A stretch of 64,000 nt of DNA from Rubrivivax albus (GTDB lineage Bacteria; Pseudomonadota; Gammaproteobacteria; Burkholderiales; Burkholderiaceae_C), in NCBI RefSeq assembly GCF_004016515.1, contig NZ_SACT01000004.1, positions 248,001-312,000 on the forward strand, in the 5' to 3' direction. The position numbers were made by a program, and so were the translations under genes. The notes under the pieces were generated by a model, which was given only the letters and a program-made list of their open reading frames with translations, had not been told where the DNA came from and made no database searches. Below, one piece after another: positions 1 to 9,782 of the stretch (position 1 is its first letter; each line of letters starts with the position of its first letter).

Positions 1-289
1 GCATGGTGCGCTGGTCGGCGTCGGTGTGCAGCATGACCTCGAAGCCGGCACCCTGCAGTGCCTGCGCCATGGCACGGGCGTCGTTGACCGGGTTCTGCAG
101 GGGTGCGTCACGGTAGGCGGCGTTGCCGATGACCAGGGCCAGGCGTTTGCCCTGGGTGGCCGCTGGCGCGGCCGGTTGCACGACGAGGTTGCGGCTGGTG
201 CTGGCGGCCTGCGGCGGGGCGGGGAAGCCGGCCAGCAGCGCAGCGACGAGCAGGCTGGGCAGGGCGGGCAGAGCGGAATGGCGGCGCAT
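1..289 (-). CDS. caspase-like (peptidase C14 family) exported protein, N-terminal part
   Basis: Only the first 96 codons are in the window; the gene runs off the left edge. The ATG at 287-289 opens a signal peptide (RR then a hydrophobic run, ending near PPQAAS). A GKRLALVIGNAAYRDAPLQN stretch follows, then NDARAMAQALQGAGFEV. This LVIGN...Y...L.NPVNDA pattern is the standard beginning of the caspase p20 fold in bacterial metacaspase-like proteins; it is recognised by eye only. The catalytic His and Cys would lie beyond the window edge and cannot be checked. The protein is probably periplasmic. Cellular role is unknown; other exported caspase-fold proteins often carry SH3, TPR or peptidoglycan-binding domains downstream. 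Confidence 0.75.
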   Translation of the reverse strand, partial: MRRHSALPALPSLLVAALLAGFPAPPQAASTSRNLVVQPAAPAATQGKRLALVIGNAAYRDAPLQNPVNDARAMAQALQGAGFEVMLHTDADQRTM

Positions 290-355
290 CGGCCCTTCAT
301 CGGCCGTGCCCGGCGGAACTTGAGGCCAGGGAGTACCCGGCGCGTCGCCCTGTCG

Positions 356-1198
356 TCAGGCCGGCTGGTAGGCCAGCCGCACGTAGATCGGTGCGAAGGC
401 CTCGGCCTGCGTCACCTCCAGCAGGTGCTCGCGCGAGAGTTCCAGCATCGCGATGAAGGTGACGACCAGCACCGGCACGCCGCGTGTGGGGTCGAACAGG
501 TCCTGGAACTCGACGAAGCGCCGGCCCTGCAGCTTGCGCAGCACGATGCTCATGTGCTCGCGCACCGAGAGCTGCTCGCGGCTGATGGTGTGGTGGGCGT
601 TGAGCCGGGCGCGCTGGAGGATGTCGGCCCAGGCAGCGCGCAGGTCGTCGGTGTTCACCTCGGGCCAGCGCGGCTGCAGGCTCTGCTCCACGTGCACCTG
701 GGCGCGCAGGAAGTCGCGGCCCAACACCGGCACGGTGTCCAGCTTCGCGGCGGCGAGCTTGATCTGCTCGTACTCGATCAGGCGGCGCACCAGTTCGGCG
801 CGCGGGTCCTCGGGTTCGCTGCCGTCCTCGTTCTTCTTCGGCGGCAGCAGCATGCGGCTCTTGATCTCGATGAGCATCGCCGCCATCAGCAGGTATTCGG
901 CGGCGAGTTCGAGGTTGTGGCGCCGGATCTGGTCGACGTAGTCCAGGTACTGGCGGGTCACGTCCGCCAGCGGGATGTCGAGGATGTTGAAGTTCTGCTT
1001 GCGGATCAGGTAGAGCAGCAGGTCCAGCGGGCCTTCGAAGGCCTCGAGGAAGACCTCCAGCGCATCGGGCGGGATGTACAGGTCCTGCGGCAGCGCGAAC
1101 AGCGGCTCTCCGTACAGGCGCGCCACCGCCACCTGGTCGACGACCTCGGGTTCGGCGCGCGGGCCGTCTTCCCGGTCCGGGGCAGCCACCGGGTCCAT
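356..1198 (-). CDS. scpA: segregation and condensation protein A
   Basis: ScpA is the kleisin subunit that bridges the SMC ATPase and ScpB in the bacterial condensin complex, which compacts and helps segregate the chromosome. The 280-residue protein carries the family signature FEGPLDLLLYLIRKQ at about residues 54-68, followed by DIPLADVTRQYLDYV, and a winged-helix-like C-terminus. The frame stays open to 1330, but the added N-terminal residues are Arg/Pro-rich and would overlap the DUF3460 gene. The ATG at 1196-1198 is therefore the chosen start. The gene follows the DUF3460 gene (ends 1215) on the same strand with a 16-base gap, so co-transcription is likely. No scpB lies in the window. Confidence 0.95.
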   Translation of the reverse strand: MDPVAAPDREDGPRAEPEVVDQVAVARLYGEPLFALPQDLYIPPDALEVFLEAFEGPLDLLLYLIRKQNFNILDIPLADVTRQYLDYVDQIRRHNLELAAEYLLMAAMLIEIKSRMLLPPKKNEDGSEPEDPRAELVRRLIEYEQIKLAAAKLDTVPVLGRDFLRAQVHVEQSLQPRWPEVNTDDLRAAWADILQRARLNAHHTISREQLSVREHMSIVLRKLQGRRFVEFQDLFDPTRGVPVLVVTFIAMLELSREHLLEVTQAEAFAPIYVRLAYQPA

Positions 1199-1214
1199 GG
1201 GCGCGGCCTGGCGC

Positions 1215-1430
1215 TCAGCCGCCGCGCTGGACGGGTTCGTTCTGGTAGACGTAGGCCTTCTGCGGTACGCGCGCGGCCTTGTACTCGGCCTGGGCCTGGC
1301 GGTCGATGGACTGGTCCCACAGGCGGGCACGGCCGGCGCGCTGCTCGGCCTCGAGCGTGGGCTTCTTCGCCTTCAGTTCGTCGATGAACTGGGTGACGTC
1401 GGAGGTGTAGGGCTTCCAGAACAGCGGCAT
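1215..1430 (-). CDS. DUF3460 family small protein
   Basis: A 71-residue soluble protein (MPLFWKPYTSDVTQFIDELK..., charged and Lys/Glu-rich in the middle, ending in VYQNEPVQRGG). The FWKPYTSDVTQFI opening is characteristic of the DUF3460 family, short proteins encoded next to scpA in Burkholderiales. Function is unknown. It is probably the first gene of a unit with scpA: the ATG at 1428-1430 faces a TACAAT hexamer about 32 bases upstream (1462-1467 on the opposite strand) that could be a -10 element, although I see no convincing -35. It is divergent from the CYTH-CHAD gene. Confidence 0.85.
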   Translation of the reverse strand: MPLFWKPYTSDVTQFIDELKAKKPTLEAEQRAGRARLWDQSIDRQAQAEYKAARVPQKAYVYQNEPVQRGG

Positions 1431-1495
1431 GGCAGCAGGCGAGCGAAAATGGCAACCTACGATTGTAGTTCCGCAGGTCGGCAGGGGAGCAGCCC

Positions 1496-2983
1496 GTGGG
1501 GGTCGAGATCGAGCTGAAGTTCCAGGTGTCGCCGGGCCGGCTGGCAGCGGTGAAACGTGCCGTGGCCACCCGCAGCGCCGAGCGCATCGACCTGCACGCC
1601 AGCTACCAGGACACTGCCGACGGTCGTCTGGCCGCCGCGCGTCTGGCCTGGCGCGTCCGCCGCGAGGGCGCGCGCTGGGTGCAGACTCTCAAGGGGCCGG
1701 GTGACGGCCTGGCCCACCGGCTCGAACACGAGGTGGACTGCGCCCCGGTGCCCGATGGCCAGGTGCCGAAGGCCGACGTCGGCCTGCACGCCGGCACTCT
1801 GGCCGGGCGGCTGCTGGCGAACACGCTGGCCGGTGCCGGGCCGGTGCAGCAGGTCTACGCGACCGAGATCGTGCGCATCCGGCGCGTGCTGCGCCACGGC
1901 GGTGCGCGCATTGAGCTCGCGCTGGACATCGGCGAGGTGGTGGCCGGCAACCGCCGGGCCCCGGTCTGCGAACTGGAAATGGAACTGCTGCAGGGGCCTC
2001 TGGCGGCGCTGTGGTCGCTGGCGCGCAGCTGGGCGGGCCGCTTCGGCCTGCTGCTGGACCCGGCCACCAAGAGCGAGCGGGCACAGTGGCTGGCTGCTGG
2101 CGCCGGAACGGACATGCCAGCGCGCCCGGTGGCGCGTGCGCGCGAGCCGGCGCTGGCCCGGGGCCTGCCGCTGGGGGTGGCGCGCGCGGCGATGGTCGGT
2201 GCGGCCCTGGCCCACGGCCTGCCCAATGCAGCAGCGGTGACTGGCGGTGCCGCCACGCCGGACCACGTGCACCAGTTGCGTGTGGCGTTGCGCCGGCTGC
2301 GCAGCGTGTTGCGTGCGCTGGGCCCGGCCGATGCAACCCGCGACGACGCGCTGCGGGCGCTCTTTGCGGCGCTGGGGCGCCGGCGCGATGCCGACGTGAT
2401 GCGGGACACGCTGTCGCCGGCCTGGGCTGCCGCTGATGCCGCAGGCTGGCCGAGGCCGCCGCTGCCAGACGTGGAGGACACGGCTGCCACCGCGCTGGCC
2501 AGCCCGGCCACCACCGCACTGTGGCTGGACCTGCTGGCGCAGGCGGTGCCGCCGGAAGCAGGCTTCGACGATGACCAGGCCTGGGATGGCGTGGTGCGCC
2601 ACAAGCTGCAGCGCTGGCGCCGCAGCGCCCGCCGGCTGGCCGCCGATTGGGATGAGCTGGACACCGTGAACCGCCACCGCCTGCGCAAGCAGCTCAAGCG
2701 ACTGCGCTACCTGCTGGAGTACGCCGCGCCGCTGCTGCCGGCACGCAGGCTGCGCGCCGAGCTCGAGCACCTGCGCCCGCTGCAGGAGGCCCTGGGCCAC
2801 TGGAACGACCTGGCGGTGGCGCGCGAGCACTTGGCGGCCTGGCCGCAGCCGACGCCGGCGGTGCTGTTTGCTGCCGGCTGGCTGGCTCGCGCGTCGCAGG
2901 TGGCCGAAGCCGATTGCGGGCGCGCCATCAGGCGCTGGCGAGCGGCCGACGACGGGCTGCGCGGGTCCGACCTGAAGCGCTGA
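1496..2983 (+). CDS. CYTH and CHAD domain-containing protein
   Basis: A 495-residue two-domain protein. The N-terminal CYTH (triphosphate tunnel) domain opens with EIELKF at residues 4-9, the ExExK metal/triphosphate-binding motif. The C-terminal CHAD domain starts near residue 205 and contains paired histidine-rich helices (HVHQLRVALRRLRSVLR and HRLRKQLKRLRYLLEY). CYTH enzymes hydrolyse or bind triphosphates, and CHAD domains bind polyphosphate. The fusion probably acts in inorganic polyphosphate or tripolyphosphate metabolism. The start is a GTG; the ATG-like alternatives are internal to CYTH, so the GTG is preferred. The stop codon directly abuts the stop of the convergent SulP gene with no intergenic base. 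Confidence 0.9.
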   Translation: MGVEIELKFQVSPGRLAAVKRAVATRSAERIDLHASYQDTADGRLAAARLAWRVRREGARWVQTLKGPGDGLAHRLEHEVDCAPVPDGQVPKADVGLHAGTLAGRLLANTLAGAGPVQQVYATEIVRIRRVLRHGGARIELALDIGEVVAGNRRAPVCELEMELLQGPLAALWSLARSWAGRFGLLLDPATKSERAQWLAAGAGTDMPARPVARAREPALARGLPLGVARAAMVGAALAHGLPNAAAVTGGAATPDHVHQLRVALRRLRSVLRALGPADATRDDALRALFAALGRRRDADVMRDTLSPAWAAADAAGWPRPPLPDVEDTAATALASPATTALWLDLLAQAVPPEAGFDDDQAWDGVVRHKLQRWRRSARRLAADWDELDTVNRHRLRKQLKRLRYLLEYAAPLLPARRLRAELEHLRPLQEALGHWNDLAVAREHLAAWPQPTPAVLFAAGWLARASQVAEADCGRAIRRWRAADDGLRGSDLKR

Positions 2984-4651
2984 TCAGCGGTTGTCCAAGC
3001 CGCCGAAGGCATCGCCCACGGTCGGCACCACGTTCTCTGGGCCCAGTTCCGCCTCGAAGCCGCTGCTGCGCACCAATGCCAGCGGCTGTTCGTTCACATG
3101 CGCCAGCACCAGGGCGATGTCGCGCTTCGTCAGCGCCCGGTGGAGCTGCTGCAGCGCGTCCAGGCCGGAGCTGTCCAGCAGCACCAGCCGGTGCATCTCC
3201 AGGACCACGGCCCGCGTGCCCTCGGCCACGCGGGGCGGCAGGGCCTCGATCTTGCCGACGGCGCCGAAGAACAGCGAGCCATAGAGCTCGAACACCACCA
3301 CGCCCGGCGGCAGCGGGTGCTTCGTCGCCGGCTCCACGCGGAACAGCTGGCCCATGCGCCAGATGAAGAACACGCAGGCCAGCACCAGGCCCAGCTGCAC
3401 CGCCACCGTGAGGTCGAAGATCACGGTGGTGGCGAAGGTGCCGACCAGGATGGCGCGGTAGGTCGGGTGGAAGCGCCGCAGGCGCACGAACTCGTGCCAC
3501 TCGCCCATGTTCCAGGCCACGAACATCAGGATGCCGGCCAGCGACGCCAGCGGCACGTTCATCGCCAGCGGTGCGGCCACCAGCATCACGGTCAGCAGCG
3601 TCGCGGCGTGCACCATGCCGGCCACCGGCGTGCGGCCGCCGGCGCGCACGTTGGTCACCGTGCGCGCGATGGTGCCCGTGGCCGGGATGCCGCCCCACAG
3701 CGGCGCGGCCAGGTTGGCAACGCCCTGGGCCATCAGTTCCTGGTTGGGGTCGTGCTTGGGGATGTCGGCCATGGTGTCGGCCACGCGCGCGCACAGCAGC
3801 GACTCGATGGCGCCGAGCAGCGCGATGGTCACCGTGGGCACCAGCAGCTGCTGCACGGTGAGCCAGTCGAACGACGGCAGGGCGATGTCCGGCAGGCTTT
3901 GCGGGATGCCGCCGAAGCGGCTGCCGATGGTCTCCACGTCCAGCCCCAGCACCGTGACGGCCAGCGTGGCGCCTGCCAGTGCCACCACGGTGCCCGGCAC
4001 ATGGGCCGCCAGTCGCCGCGTCCTGGCGATCAGGCCCACCGGCGCCGTGGGCATGGCGTAGGACTTGGGCCACAGCACCACCACCGCGAGGCTCGCCCCG
4101 GCGATGGCCACCGCCAACGGGTTGATCGTGTGCAGCGCACCGGCCAACGTGCCGATCTGCAGGAAGAAGTCGGCCGGCATCTTGGCGATGTCCAGGCCAA
4201 GGAAGTCCTTCACCTGGCTGAGGCCGATGAGCACCGCGATGCCATTGGTGAAGCCGATCACGATGGACACCGGCACGTAGCGCACCAAGGCGCCGAGCTT
4301 GAGCGCGCCGAGCGCGATCAGCAGTACGCCGGCGAGCATGGTGCTGATGAGCAGGTTGGCCAGCCCGTAGCGCTCGACGATGCCGTAGACGATGACGATG
4401 AAGGCGCCGGCCGGCCCGCCGATCTGCACGCTGGAACCGCCCAGGGCGCTGATCAGGAAGCCGGCGATGATGGCGGTCACCAGCCCGGCCTCGGGCTTGA
4501 CGCCGCTGGCGATGGCAAAGGCCATGGCCAGTGGCAGCGCGACGACGCCCACGGTGAGGCCGGCGCCGATGTCGGCCACGGCCTGGGCGCGGCCGTAGCC
4601 GCGCAGGTGGCTCAGCAGCCGGGGGCGGAAGGGATGGAGTTGCAGGGCCAA
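2984..4651 (-). CDS. SulP family inorganic anion transporter with STAS domain
   Basis: A 555-residue inner-membrane carrier of the SulP/SLC26 family. The N-terminal two thirds hold many hydrophobic segments, starting with the family-typical DIGAGLTVGVVALPLAMAFA and followed by GLVTAIIAGFLISALGGS. A cytoplasmic STAS domain occupies roughly residues 445-545 and has the DSSGLDAL motif. Members move sulfate, bicarbonate or other anions, often by proton or sodium coupling. The exact substrate cannot be told from sequence; no carbonic anhydrase or sulfate-assimilation gene is adjacent. It is transcribed away from metG and converges on the CYTH-CHAD gene. Confidence 0.93.
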   Translation of the reverse strand: MALQLHPFRPRLLSHLRGYGRAQAVADIGAGLTVGVVALPLAMAFAIASGVKPEAGLVTAIIAGFLISALGGSSVQIGGPAGAFIVIVYGIVERYGLANLLISTMLAGVLLIALGALKLGALVRYVPVSIVIGFTNGIAVLIGLSQVKDFLGLDIAKMPADFFLQIGTLAGALHTINPLAVAIAGASLAVVVLWPKSYAMPTAPVGLIARTRRLAAHVPGTVVALAGATLAVTVLGLDVETIGSRFGGIPQSLPDIALPSFDWLTVQQLLVPTVTIALLGAIESLLCARVADTMADIPKHDPNQELMAQGVANLAAPLWGGIPATGTIARTVTNVRAGGRTPVAGMVHAATLLTVMLVAAPLAMNVPLASLAGILMFVAWNMGEWHEFVRLRRFHPTYRAILVGTFATTVIFDLTVAVQLGLVLACVFFIWRMGQLFRVEPATKHPLPPGVVVFELYGSLFFGAVGKIEALPPRVAEGTRAVVLEMHRLVLLDSSGLDALQQLHRALTKRDIALVLAHVNEQPLALVRSSGFEAELGPENVVPTVGDAFGGLDNR

Positions 4652-4780
4652 GCGGAAACCTCCGGAACACGTTGCGTCAGCGGTTGGGACTGACGCGGTG
4701 CCGGTGGCCCGCAGTGGTGCCGCAGCGCGACGAAGCGCCGGCGGCGGGAAGGGCCCTGGGGACTCATGGATCGACGCCGG

Positions 4781-6847
4781 TCAGCGCACCCGCATGCCGG
4801 GCACGGCGCCCGGCCAGGGTTCGAGCACGTACAGCCCGGGAGTGGTCTTCTCGTCGGCGTGGCTGGCAGCCAGCACCATGCCTTCGCTGAGGCCGAACTT
4901 CATCTTGCGCGGCGCCAGGTTGGCCACCATCACGGTCAGCTTGCCGGCCAGTTGTTCCGGCGCGTAGGCGCTGGCGATCCCGCTGAAGACGTTCCGGGTT
5001 CGGCCCTCGCCGACGTCCAGCGTCAGCCGCAGCAGCTTGGTGCTGCCTTCCACGCGTTCCGCAGCCACGATCTTCGCAATGCGCAGGTCGATCTTCGCGA
5101 AATCGTCGATTGAGATCGTCTCGGCGATGGCTTCGCCGCCGGGTTCCGGCGCCGGCGCGATGATCGGTTCCGGTGGCGCGAGCAGGGCGTCGATCTGCTT
5201 GACGTCCACCCGCTGCATTAGGTGCTGGTAGGCGCCGATGCGGTGTTTGCCCAGCGCACGGGCACTGTCGCCCCAGTGCAGCGGCGGCACGGCGAGGAAG
5301 GCTTCCACCTGCGTGGCCAGCGCCGGCAGCACCGGCTTGAGGTAGATCGTCAGCAGCCGGAAGGCCTCGATGCAGACGCTGCAGACGTCGTGCAGCGCGG
5401 CGTCCATGCCGTCCTGCTTGGCGAGTTCCCAGGGCTTGTGCTGGTCCACGTACTCGTTGACGCGGTCGGCCAGCGCCATGATCTCGCGCAGCGCCTTGCC
5501 GTACTCGCGCGTCTCGTAGAGCTCGGCGATGGCGTCGGCCGGCGCGCGCAGGCCATCCAGCAGCGCGCGGCCCTCGACCCCCAGGTCGCCCGACAGTTCA
5601 CCGCCGAAGCGCTTGGCCAGGAAACCGGCGGCGCGGCTGGCGATGTTGACGTACTTGCCGATCAGGTCGGCGTTCACGCGGGCGATGAAGTCGTCGGGGT
5701 TGAAGTCCACGTCCTCCACGCGGCCGTTGAGCTTGGCCGCTAGGTAGTAGCGCAGCCATTCCGGGTTCATGCCCAGCTCGAGGTAGCGCAGCGGGCTCAG
5801 GCCCGTGCCGCGGCTCTTGCTCATCTTCTCGCCACTGAGCTGCAGGAAGCCGTGCACGAACACGTGGTTGGGCGTCTTGCGGCCGCTGAAGTGCAGCATC
5901 GCCGGCCAGAACAGCGTGTGGAAGTAGGTGATGTCCTTGCCGATGAAGTGGATCTGCTCCACCGCCGGGTCGGCCACGTAGGTGTCGTAGTCGAGGCCCA
6001 GCTTCGCGAAGTGCCCCTTCAGCGATGCCAGGTAGCCCACCGGCGCATCGAGCCAGACGTAGAAGTACTTGTCCTCGGTGTCGGGAATGCGGATGCCGAA
6101 GTAGGGCGCGTCGCGCGAGATGTCCCAGTCGGACAGGCTCACGTGGCCGGCCTCGTCGGGGGCGAACCACTCGCGGATCTTGTTCAGCACCTCGGGCTGC
6201 AGGCGGCCGGGGGTGGATGTCCAGTCCTGCAGGAAGTCGAGGCAGCGCTGCGAGCTCAGCAGGAAGAAGTGGTGCGCGCTGCTGCGCAACTCCGGCGTGG
6301 CGCCGGAGAGTGCCGAGTACGGGTTCTTCAGCTCGGTGGGCGCGTATACCGCGCCGCAGACCTCGCAGGAATCGCCGTACTGGTCCTTGGCGCCGCACTT
6401 GGGGCATTCGCCTTTGATGTAGCGGTCGGGCAGGAACATGCCCTTGACCGGGTCGTAGAACTGCTGGATCGTGCGCTCGCCGATCAGGCCTTCCTTGCGC
6501 AGGCCGCGGTAGATGTCCTGCGCCAGGTCGTGGTTCTCCGGCGCGTCGGTGCTGTGCCAGTGGTCGAAGCCGATGTGGAAGCCCTGCAGGTACTTCGGCC
6601 GCGTGGCGGCGATGCCGGCGACGAAGTCCTGCGGCGATTTCCCGGCCTTCTCCGCCGCGATCATGATCGGCGCGCCGTGCGCGTCGTCGGCGCAGACGAA
6701 GTTCACCTCGTGCCCGCGCATGCGCTGGAAGCGCACCCAGATGTCGGCCTGGATGTACTCCATCATGTGGCCGATGTGGAACGGCGCGTTGGCGTAGGGC
6801 AGCGCCGTGGTGACGAACAGGCGGCGCGGGGCGGCAGGGGTGGACAT
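4781..6847 (-). CDS. metG: methionine--tRNA ligase
   Basis: Charges tRNA-Met with methionine. The 688-residue protein has the HIGH motif at residues 24-27 (within [15 protein letters not shown]), a zinc knuckle with two CxxC pairs ([18 protein letters not shown]), and the KMSKS loop as KMSKSRG. The C-terminal OB-fold tRNA-binding domain ([15 protein letters not shown]...) mediates dimerisation and tRNA affinity in long MetRS enzymes. The ATG at 6845-6847 is chosen; the ten residues upstream in frame are not conserved in character. It is a single housekeeping gene; flanking genes are unrelated. Confidence 0.98.
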   Translation of the reverse strand: MSTPAAPRRLFVTTALPYANAPFHIGHMMEYIQADIWVRFQRMRGHEVNFVCADDAHGAPIMIAAEKAGKSPQDFVAGIAATRPKYLQGFHIGFDHWHSTDAPENHDLAQDIYRGLRKEGLIGERTIQQFYDPVKGMFLPDRYIKGECPKCGAKDQYGDSCEVCGAVYAPTELKNPYSALSGATPELRSSAHHFFLLSSQRCLDFLQDWTSTPGRLQPEVLNKIREWFAPDEAGHVSLSDWDISRDAPYFGIRIPDTEDKYFYVWLDAPVGYLASLKGHFAKLGLDYDTYVADPAVEQIHFIGKDITYFHTLFWPAMLHFSGRKTPNHVFVHGFLQLSGEKMSKSRGTGLSPLRYLELGMNPEWLRYYLAAKLNGRVEDVDFNPDDFIARVNADLIGKYVNIASRAAGFLAKRFGGELSGDLGVEGRALLDGLRAPADAIAELYETREYGKALREIMALADRVNEYVDQHKPWELAKQDGMDAALHDVCSVCIEAFRLLTIYLKPVLPALATQVEAFLAVPPLHWGDSARALGKHRIGAYQHLMQRVDVKQIDALLAPPEPIIAPAPEPGGEAIAETISIDDFAKIDLRIAKIVAAERVEGSTKLLRLTLDVGEGRTRNVFSGIASAYAPEQLAGKLTVMVANLAPRKMKFGLSEGMVLAASHADEKTTPGLYVLEPWPGAVPGMRVR

Positions 6848-6895
6848 GGCCCGAATTCTAGGGGCCGACCCTGACACCGGACGTCGGCAGACGGG

Positions 6896-8023
6896 TCAGG
6901 GCTCCGACAGGTCCGGCGTCGTCTGCACCTCCGCCGGCGGGAAGTCGGCCAGTGGGCCCAGCGGTGCAGCGTCGCGCTGGAACAGCGGTGCGCTGGTCAT
7001 CTGCGCGGCCAGCAGCCGCGCCAGCGACACCAGCGAGTCCTCGTGCGTGCGCTCCCAGCCGTGGCTGGCGTCGCAGGCGAAGCACACCAGCGCGGTGCGG
7101 ATGTCGTTGCCAGCCTCCAGCGCCGAGGCGGCGTCGCTGCGGTAGTAGCGGTAGACGTCGCGGCTGTGCTCGATGCCGTGCGCGCGACACAGCGCCAGGA
7201 GGTGGCGCGTGAGGTGCCAGTCGAAGGGGCCGGCGCTGTCCATCATCGCGATGGTCACGCCGCGCTCGCTGCTGTTCTGACCCGGCGCGTTGGTGGCGTT
7301 GTCCACCGAGATCATCTCCGCCACGTCGTTGCCGTGCAGGATGTGCGATGCGCCGACGCCCACTTCCTCGCTGATGGTGAACAGCAGCAGCACGTCCAGC
7401 GGCAGCGGTGCCTTGGTGCGAACCACGGCTTCGGCCGCGGCCAGCAGCGACGCCACCCCGGCCTTGTCGTCGAGGTAGCGCGAGTTCACGTAGCCGTTGG
7501 GCCCGAACTCGGTGCCCGGGTCGACTGCGATGGTGTCGCCCACGCGCACGCCCAGGCGCATCAGGTCGGCCACGCTGGCGGTGTCGGCGTCCAGGCGCAG
7601 TTCCACCTGCGTCCAGTCCACCGGCAGGGTGTCGATCTCCTTGTTGTAGGTGTGGCCCGAGGCCTTGATCGGCAGCACCGTGCCGCGGTAGGTGCCGGTG
7701 TCGCCGTACACCGTGACGCGCGCGCCTTCGGCGAAGCGGCTGGACCAGAAGCCGATGGGCACGACCTCCAGCCGGCCATTGGGCTTGAGCGCCTTGACCA
7801 TCGCGCCCAGCGTGTCCAGGTGGGCGGCGATGGCGCGCTTGGGCGTGTAGGCCGCGCCCGGCAGCACGGCGCGGATGGCGCCCCGGCGCGTGAGCTTGTA
7901 CTCCACCCCGATCTCGTCGAGGATCTCGCAGGCCAGGCGCACCACGGCGTCGGTCATGCCCGACGGGCTGGGCGTGGCCAGCAGGCGCTCCAGCGTGCGC
8001 AGCAGGAAGGTCTTGTCGATCAT
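6896..8023 (-). CDS. M42-family aminopeptidase of the NAGGN osmolyte cluster
   Basis: A 375-residue cocatalytic metallopeptidase of family M42. Visible metal-site motifs are AAHLDTLG (His68, Asp70), YLDDKAG, the catalytic Glu pair in ISEEVG, and SVDNA. It is the third gene of the asnO-ngg-peptidase group and overlaps the end of ngg by four bases (8020-8023), so it is translationally coupled. In clusters of this kind the peptidase is annotated as part of the N-acetylglutaminylglutamine amide (NAGGN) system. Its likely job, by inference, is turnover or trimming of the dipeptide osmolyte; I know of no direct proof. Confidence 0.9.
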   Translation of the reverse strand: MIDKTFLLRTLERLLATPSPSGMTDAVVRLACEILDEIGVEYKLTRRGAIRAVLPGAAYTPKRAIAAHLDTLGAMVKALKPNGRLEVVPIGFWSSRFAEGARVTVYGDTGTYRGTVLPIKASGHTYNKEIDTLPVDWTQVELRLDADTASVADLMRLGVRVGDTIAVDPGTEFGPNGYVNSRYLDDKAGVASLLAAAEAVVRTKAPLPLDVLLLFTISEEVGVGASHILHGNDVAEMISVDNATNAPGQNSSERGVTIAMMDSAGPFDWHLTRHLLALCRAHGIEHSRDVYRYYRSDAASALEAGNDIRTALVCFACDASHGWERTHEDSLVSLARLLAAQMTSAPLFQRDAAPLGPLADFPPAEVQTTPDLSEP

Positions 8024-9768
8024 GCGGTGGTCGCCTCCGCCGCCGTGGCCCGGGTCTGCGGGAACAGCAGGTCCACGAAGCGTTCCACCGTGGGCTGCGG
8101 TTCGTGGTTGGCCAGGCCGGGACGCTCGTTGGCCTCGATCACCGCATAGTCTTCACCGTCGAGGTCGGGCACGATGAAGTCGAAGCCCACCACCGGGATC
8201 TCCAGCAGCCGTGACGCCTGCTCGGCCACCGCGCGCAGTGACGGGTGCAGCCGGTCCGTCACGTCGTGGATGGTGCCGCCGGTGTGCAGGTTGGCCGTCT
8301 TGCGCACGGCCAGCGCCTCGCCTTCGGGCAGCACGCTGTCCAGCGTGAGGCCGGCGGCGGCGATGCAGCGCTCGGTCTCGGCGTCCAGCGGGATGCGGCT
8401 TTCACCCTGGGTGGCGGCCGCGCGACGCTTGCTCTGCTGCGTGATCAGCGTGCGCAGGTCGCTCCGGCCATCGCCCACCACCTGCGCCGGCCGCCGCGTG
8501 GCCGCGGCCACGACCCGGTGGTCGATGACGACGATGCGCAGGTCCTCGCCGGGCACGAACTCCTCGAGGATGACGACGTCGCCGTGCTGCTTCGCATCGG
8601 CGATGGCGGCCTGCACCGCGTCCAGGCCGCTGACGTCCACCGTGATGCCGCGCCCCTGCTCGCCGCGCGCCGGCTTGACGACCACGCGCGGATGGCGGGC
8701 CAGGAAGTCCTTCAGTGTGCTGTCGTCGCCAGCTTCGATCTGGTCGGGCGTGCGCACGCCGCCGGCGGCGAGCACCCGCCGTGTGAGCCGCTTGTCGTCG
8801 CACAGGCTCATCGCGAAGCCGCTGGTCAGCGCCGACAGCGATTCCCGGCAGGCCACGCTGCGCCCGCCCAGGCTGAGCCGGAAGCAGCCGCCATCGGCGT
8901 CCACGACCTCGGCCTGGATGCCACGACGGCGGGCCTCGTCGACGATGATCTGGGCGTAGACGTTCAGTCCTTCGTCGCGTTCGGGTCCCACGTACAGCCT
9001 TTCGTTGATCGGGTTGCGGTTCTTCACGCAGTAGACCGGCACACGGCGGAAGCCCACCTTCTCGTACAGGCGGATGGCCTCGACGTTGTCGTGCATGACC
9101 GACAGGTCCAGGTAGCGCCGGCCGCGGGTGCGGAAGCGTTGTGCCAGTTCCAGCGTCAGCGACAGGCCCACGCCATGGCGCAGGCACTGCGGGTCCACCG
9201 CCAGCGACCACAGGCTGCTGCCACCCTCTGGGTCGCCGCAGGCGGCCACGTGGTCGACGCCGGTGACGACGCCGACCACCGGGTGGCCGGCGTGCAGTTC
9301 CGGGTCCTCCGCCACCAGCACCTGCACCGGGCTGTTGGCCGACAGCGCGGCCAGGAAGCCGGCCTTGGGCGGCACCATGCCGCGGCGCTGCAGGATGCGG
9401 GCGATGGCGTCGGCATCCTCGGGGCGCGCGGCACGCACCGACCAGCCGCGCCGCGGTTTCGGGCGCGGCAGTGACGACGCGTCCGGCCCCTGCAGCGGCA
9501 GGCGGTAGGTGTGCGACGGGTCCAGGAACAGCTGCTGCGGCGCCAGGGCGACGACGACGTGCGGGTCGCGCACGTACATCGCCACGTCGCGCTGGCGCGT
9601 GCCTTCGTCGGCCAGCGCCGCCACCAGGGCAGGCGGATCGGCGAAGGTCTGGCCCAGCAGCAGCCGGCCCCAGCCGCAGTCGATGATCGCCGGTGCGCCG
9701 GTGTGGGCCACGGGCTCCCAGTGGCGCAGGCTGGCGTGCAGCGCGGGGTCCAGCGGGTCGGCAGGCAT
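8020..9768 (-). CDS. ngg: N-acetylglutaminylglutamine synthetase
   Basis: A bifunctional enzyme of about 582 residues that makes the dipeptide precursor of the osmolyte NAGGN. A GNAT acetyltransferase domain lies roughly at residues 110-255 (SLAVDPQCLRHGVGLSLTLE, then NVEAIRLYEKVGFRRVP). A C-terminal ATP-grasp ligase follows (KPARGEQGRGITVDV, VILEEFVPGEDLRIVVI, and DFIVPDLDGEDYAVIEAN). The open frame extends upstream to 9831, but that would run back into asnO. The ATG at 9766-9768 has an AGGTGGG ribosome site seven bases upstream and leaves a 14-base gap to the asnO stop, so it is preferred. It is the middle gene of the operon. Confidence 0.92.
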   Translation of the reverse strand: MPADPLDPALHASLRHWEPVAHTGAPAIIDCGWGRLLLGQTFADPPALVAALADEGTRQRDVAMYVRDPHVVVALAPQQLFLDPSHTYRLPLQGPDASSLPRPKPRRGWSVRAARPEDADAIARILQRRGMVPPKAGFLAALSANSPVQVLVAEDPELHAGHPVVGVVTGVDHVAACGDPEGGSSLWSLAVDPQCLRHGVGLSLTLELAQRFRTRGRRYLDLSVMHDNVEAIRLYEKVGFRRVPVYCVKNRNPINERLYVGPERDEGLNVYAQIIVDEARRRGIQAEVVDADGGCFRLSLGGRSVACRESLSALTSGFAMSLCDDKRLTRRVLAAGGVRTPDQIEAGDDSTLKDFLARHPRVVVKPARGEQGRGITVDVSGLDAVQAAIADAKQHGDVVILEEFVPGEDLRIVVIDHRVVAAATRRPAQVVGDGRSDLRTLITQQSKRRAAATQGESRIPLDAETERCIAAAGLTLDSVLPEGEALAVRKTANLHTGGTIHDVTDRLHPSLRAVAEQASRLLEIPVVGFDFIVPDLDGEDYAVIEANERPGLANHEPQPTVERFVDLLFPQTRATAAEATTA

Positions 9769-9782
9769 CCGGATGCCCACCT

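Noticed and set aside
26-1387. Long plus-strand open frame opposite scpA
   Set aside because: It is the antisense shadow of scpA and the caspase-like fragment; the translation is Arg/His/Gln/Gly-rich with no motif.
2928-4693. Overlapping long frames on both strands across the SulP gene
   Set aside because: Out-of-frame shadows in GC-rich DNA; only the frame 2984-4651 has membrane segments and the STAS motif.
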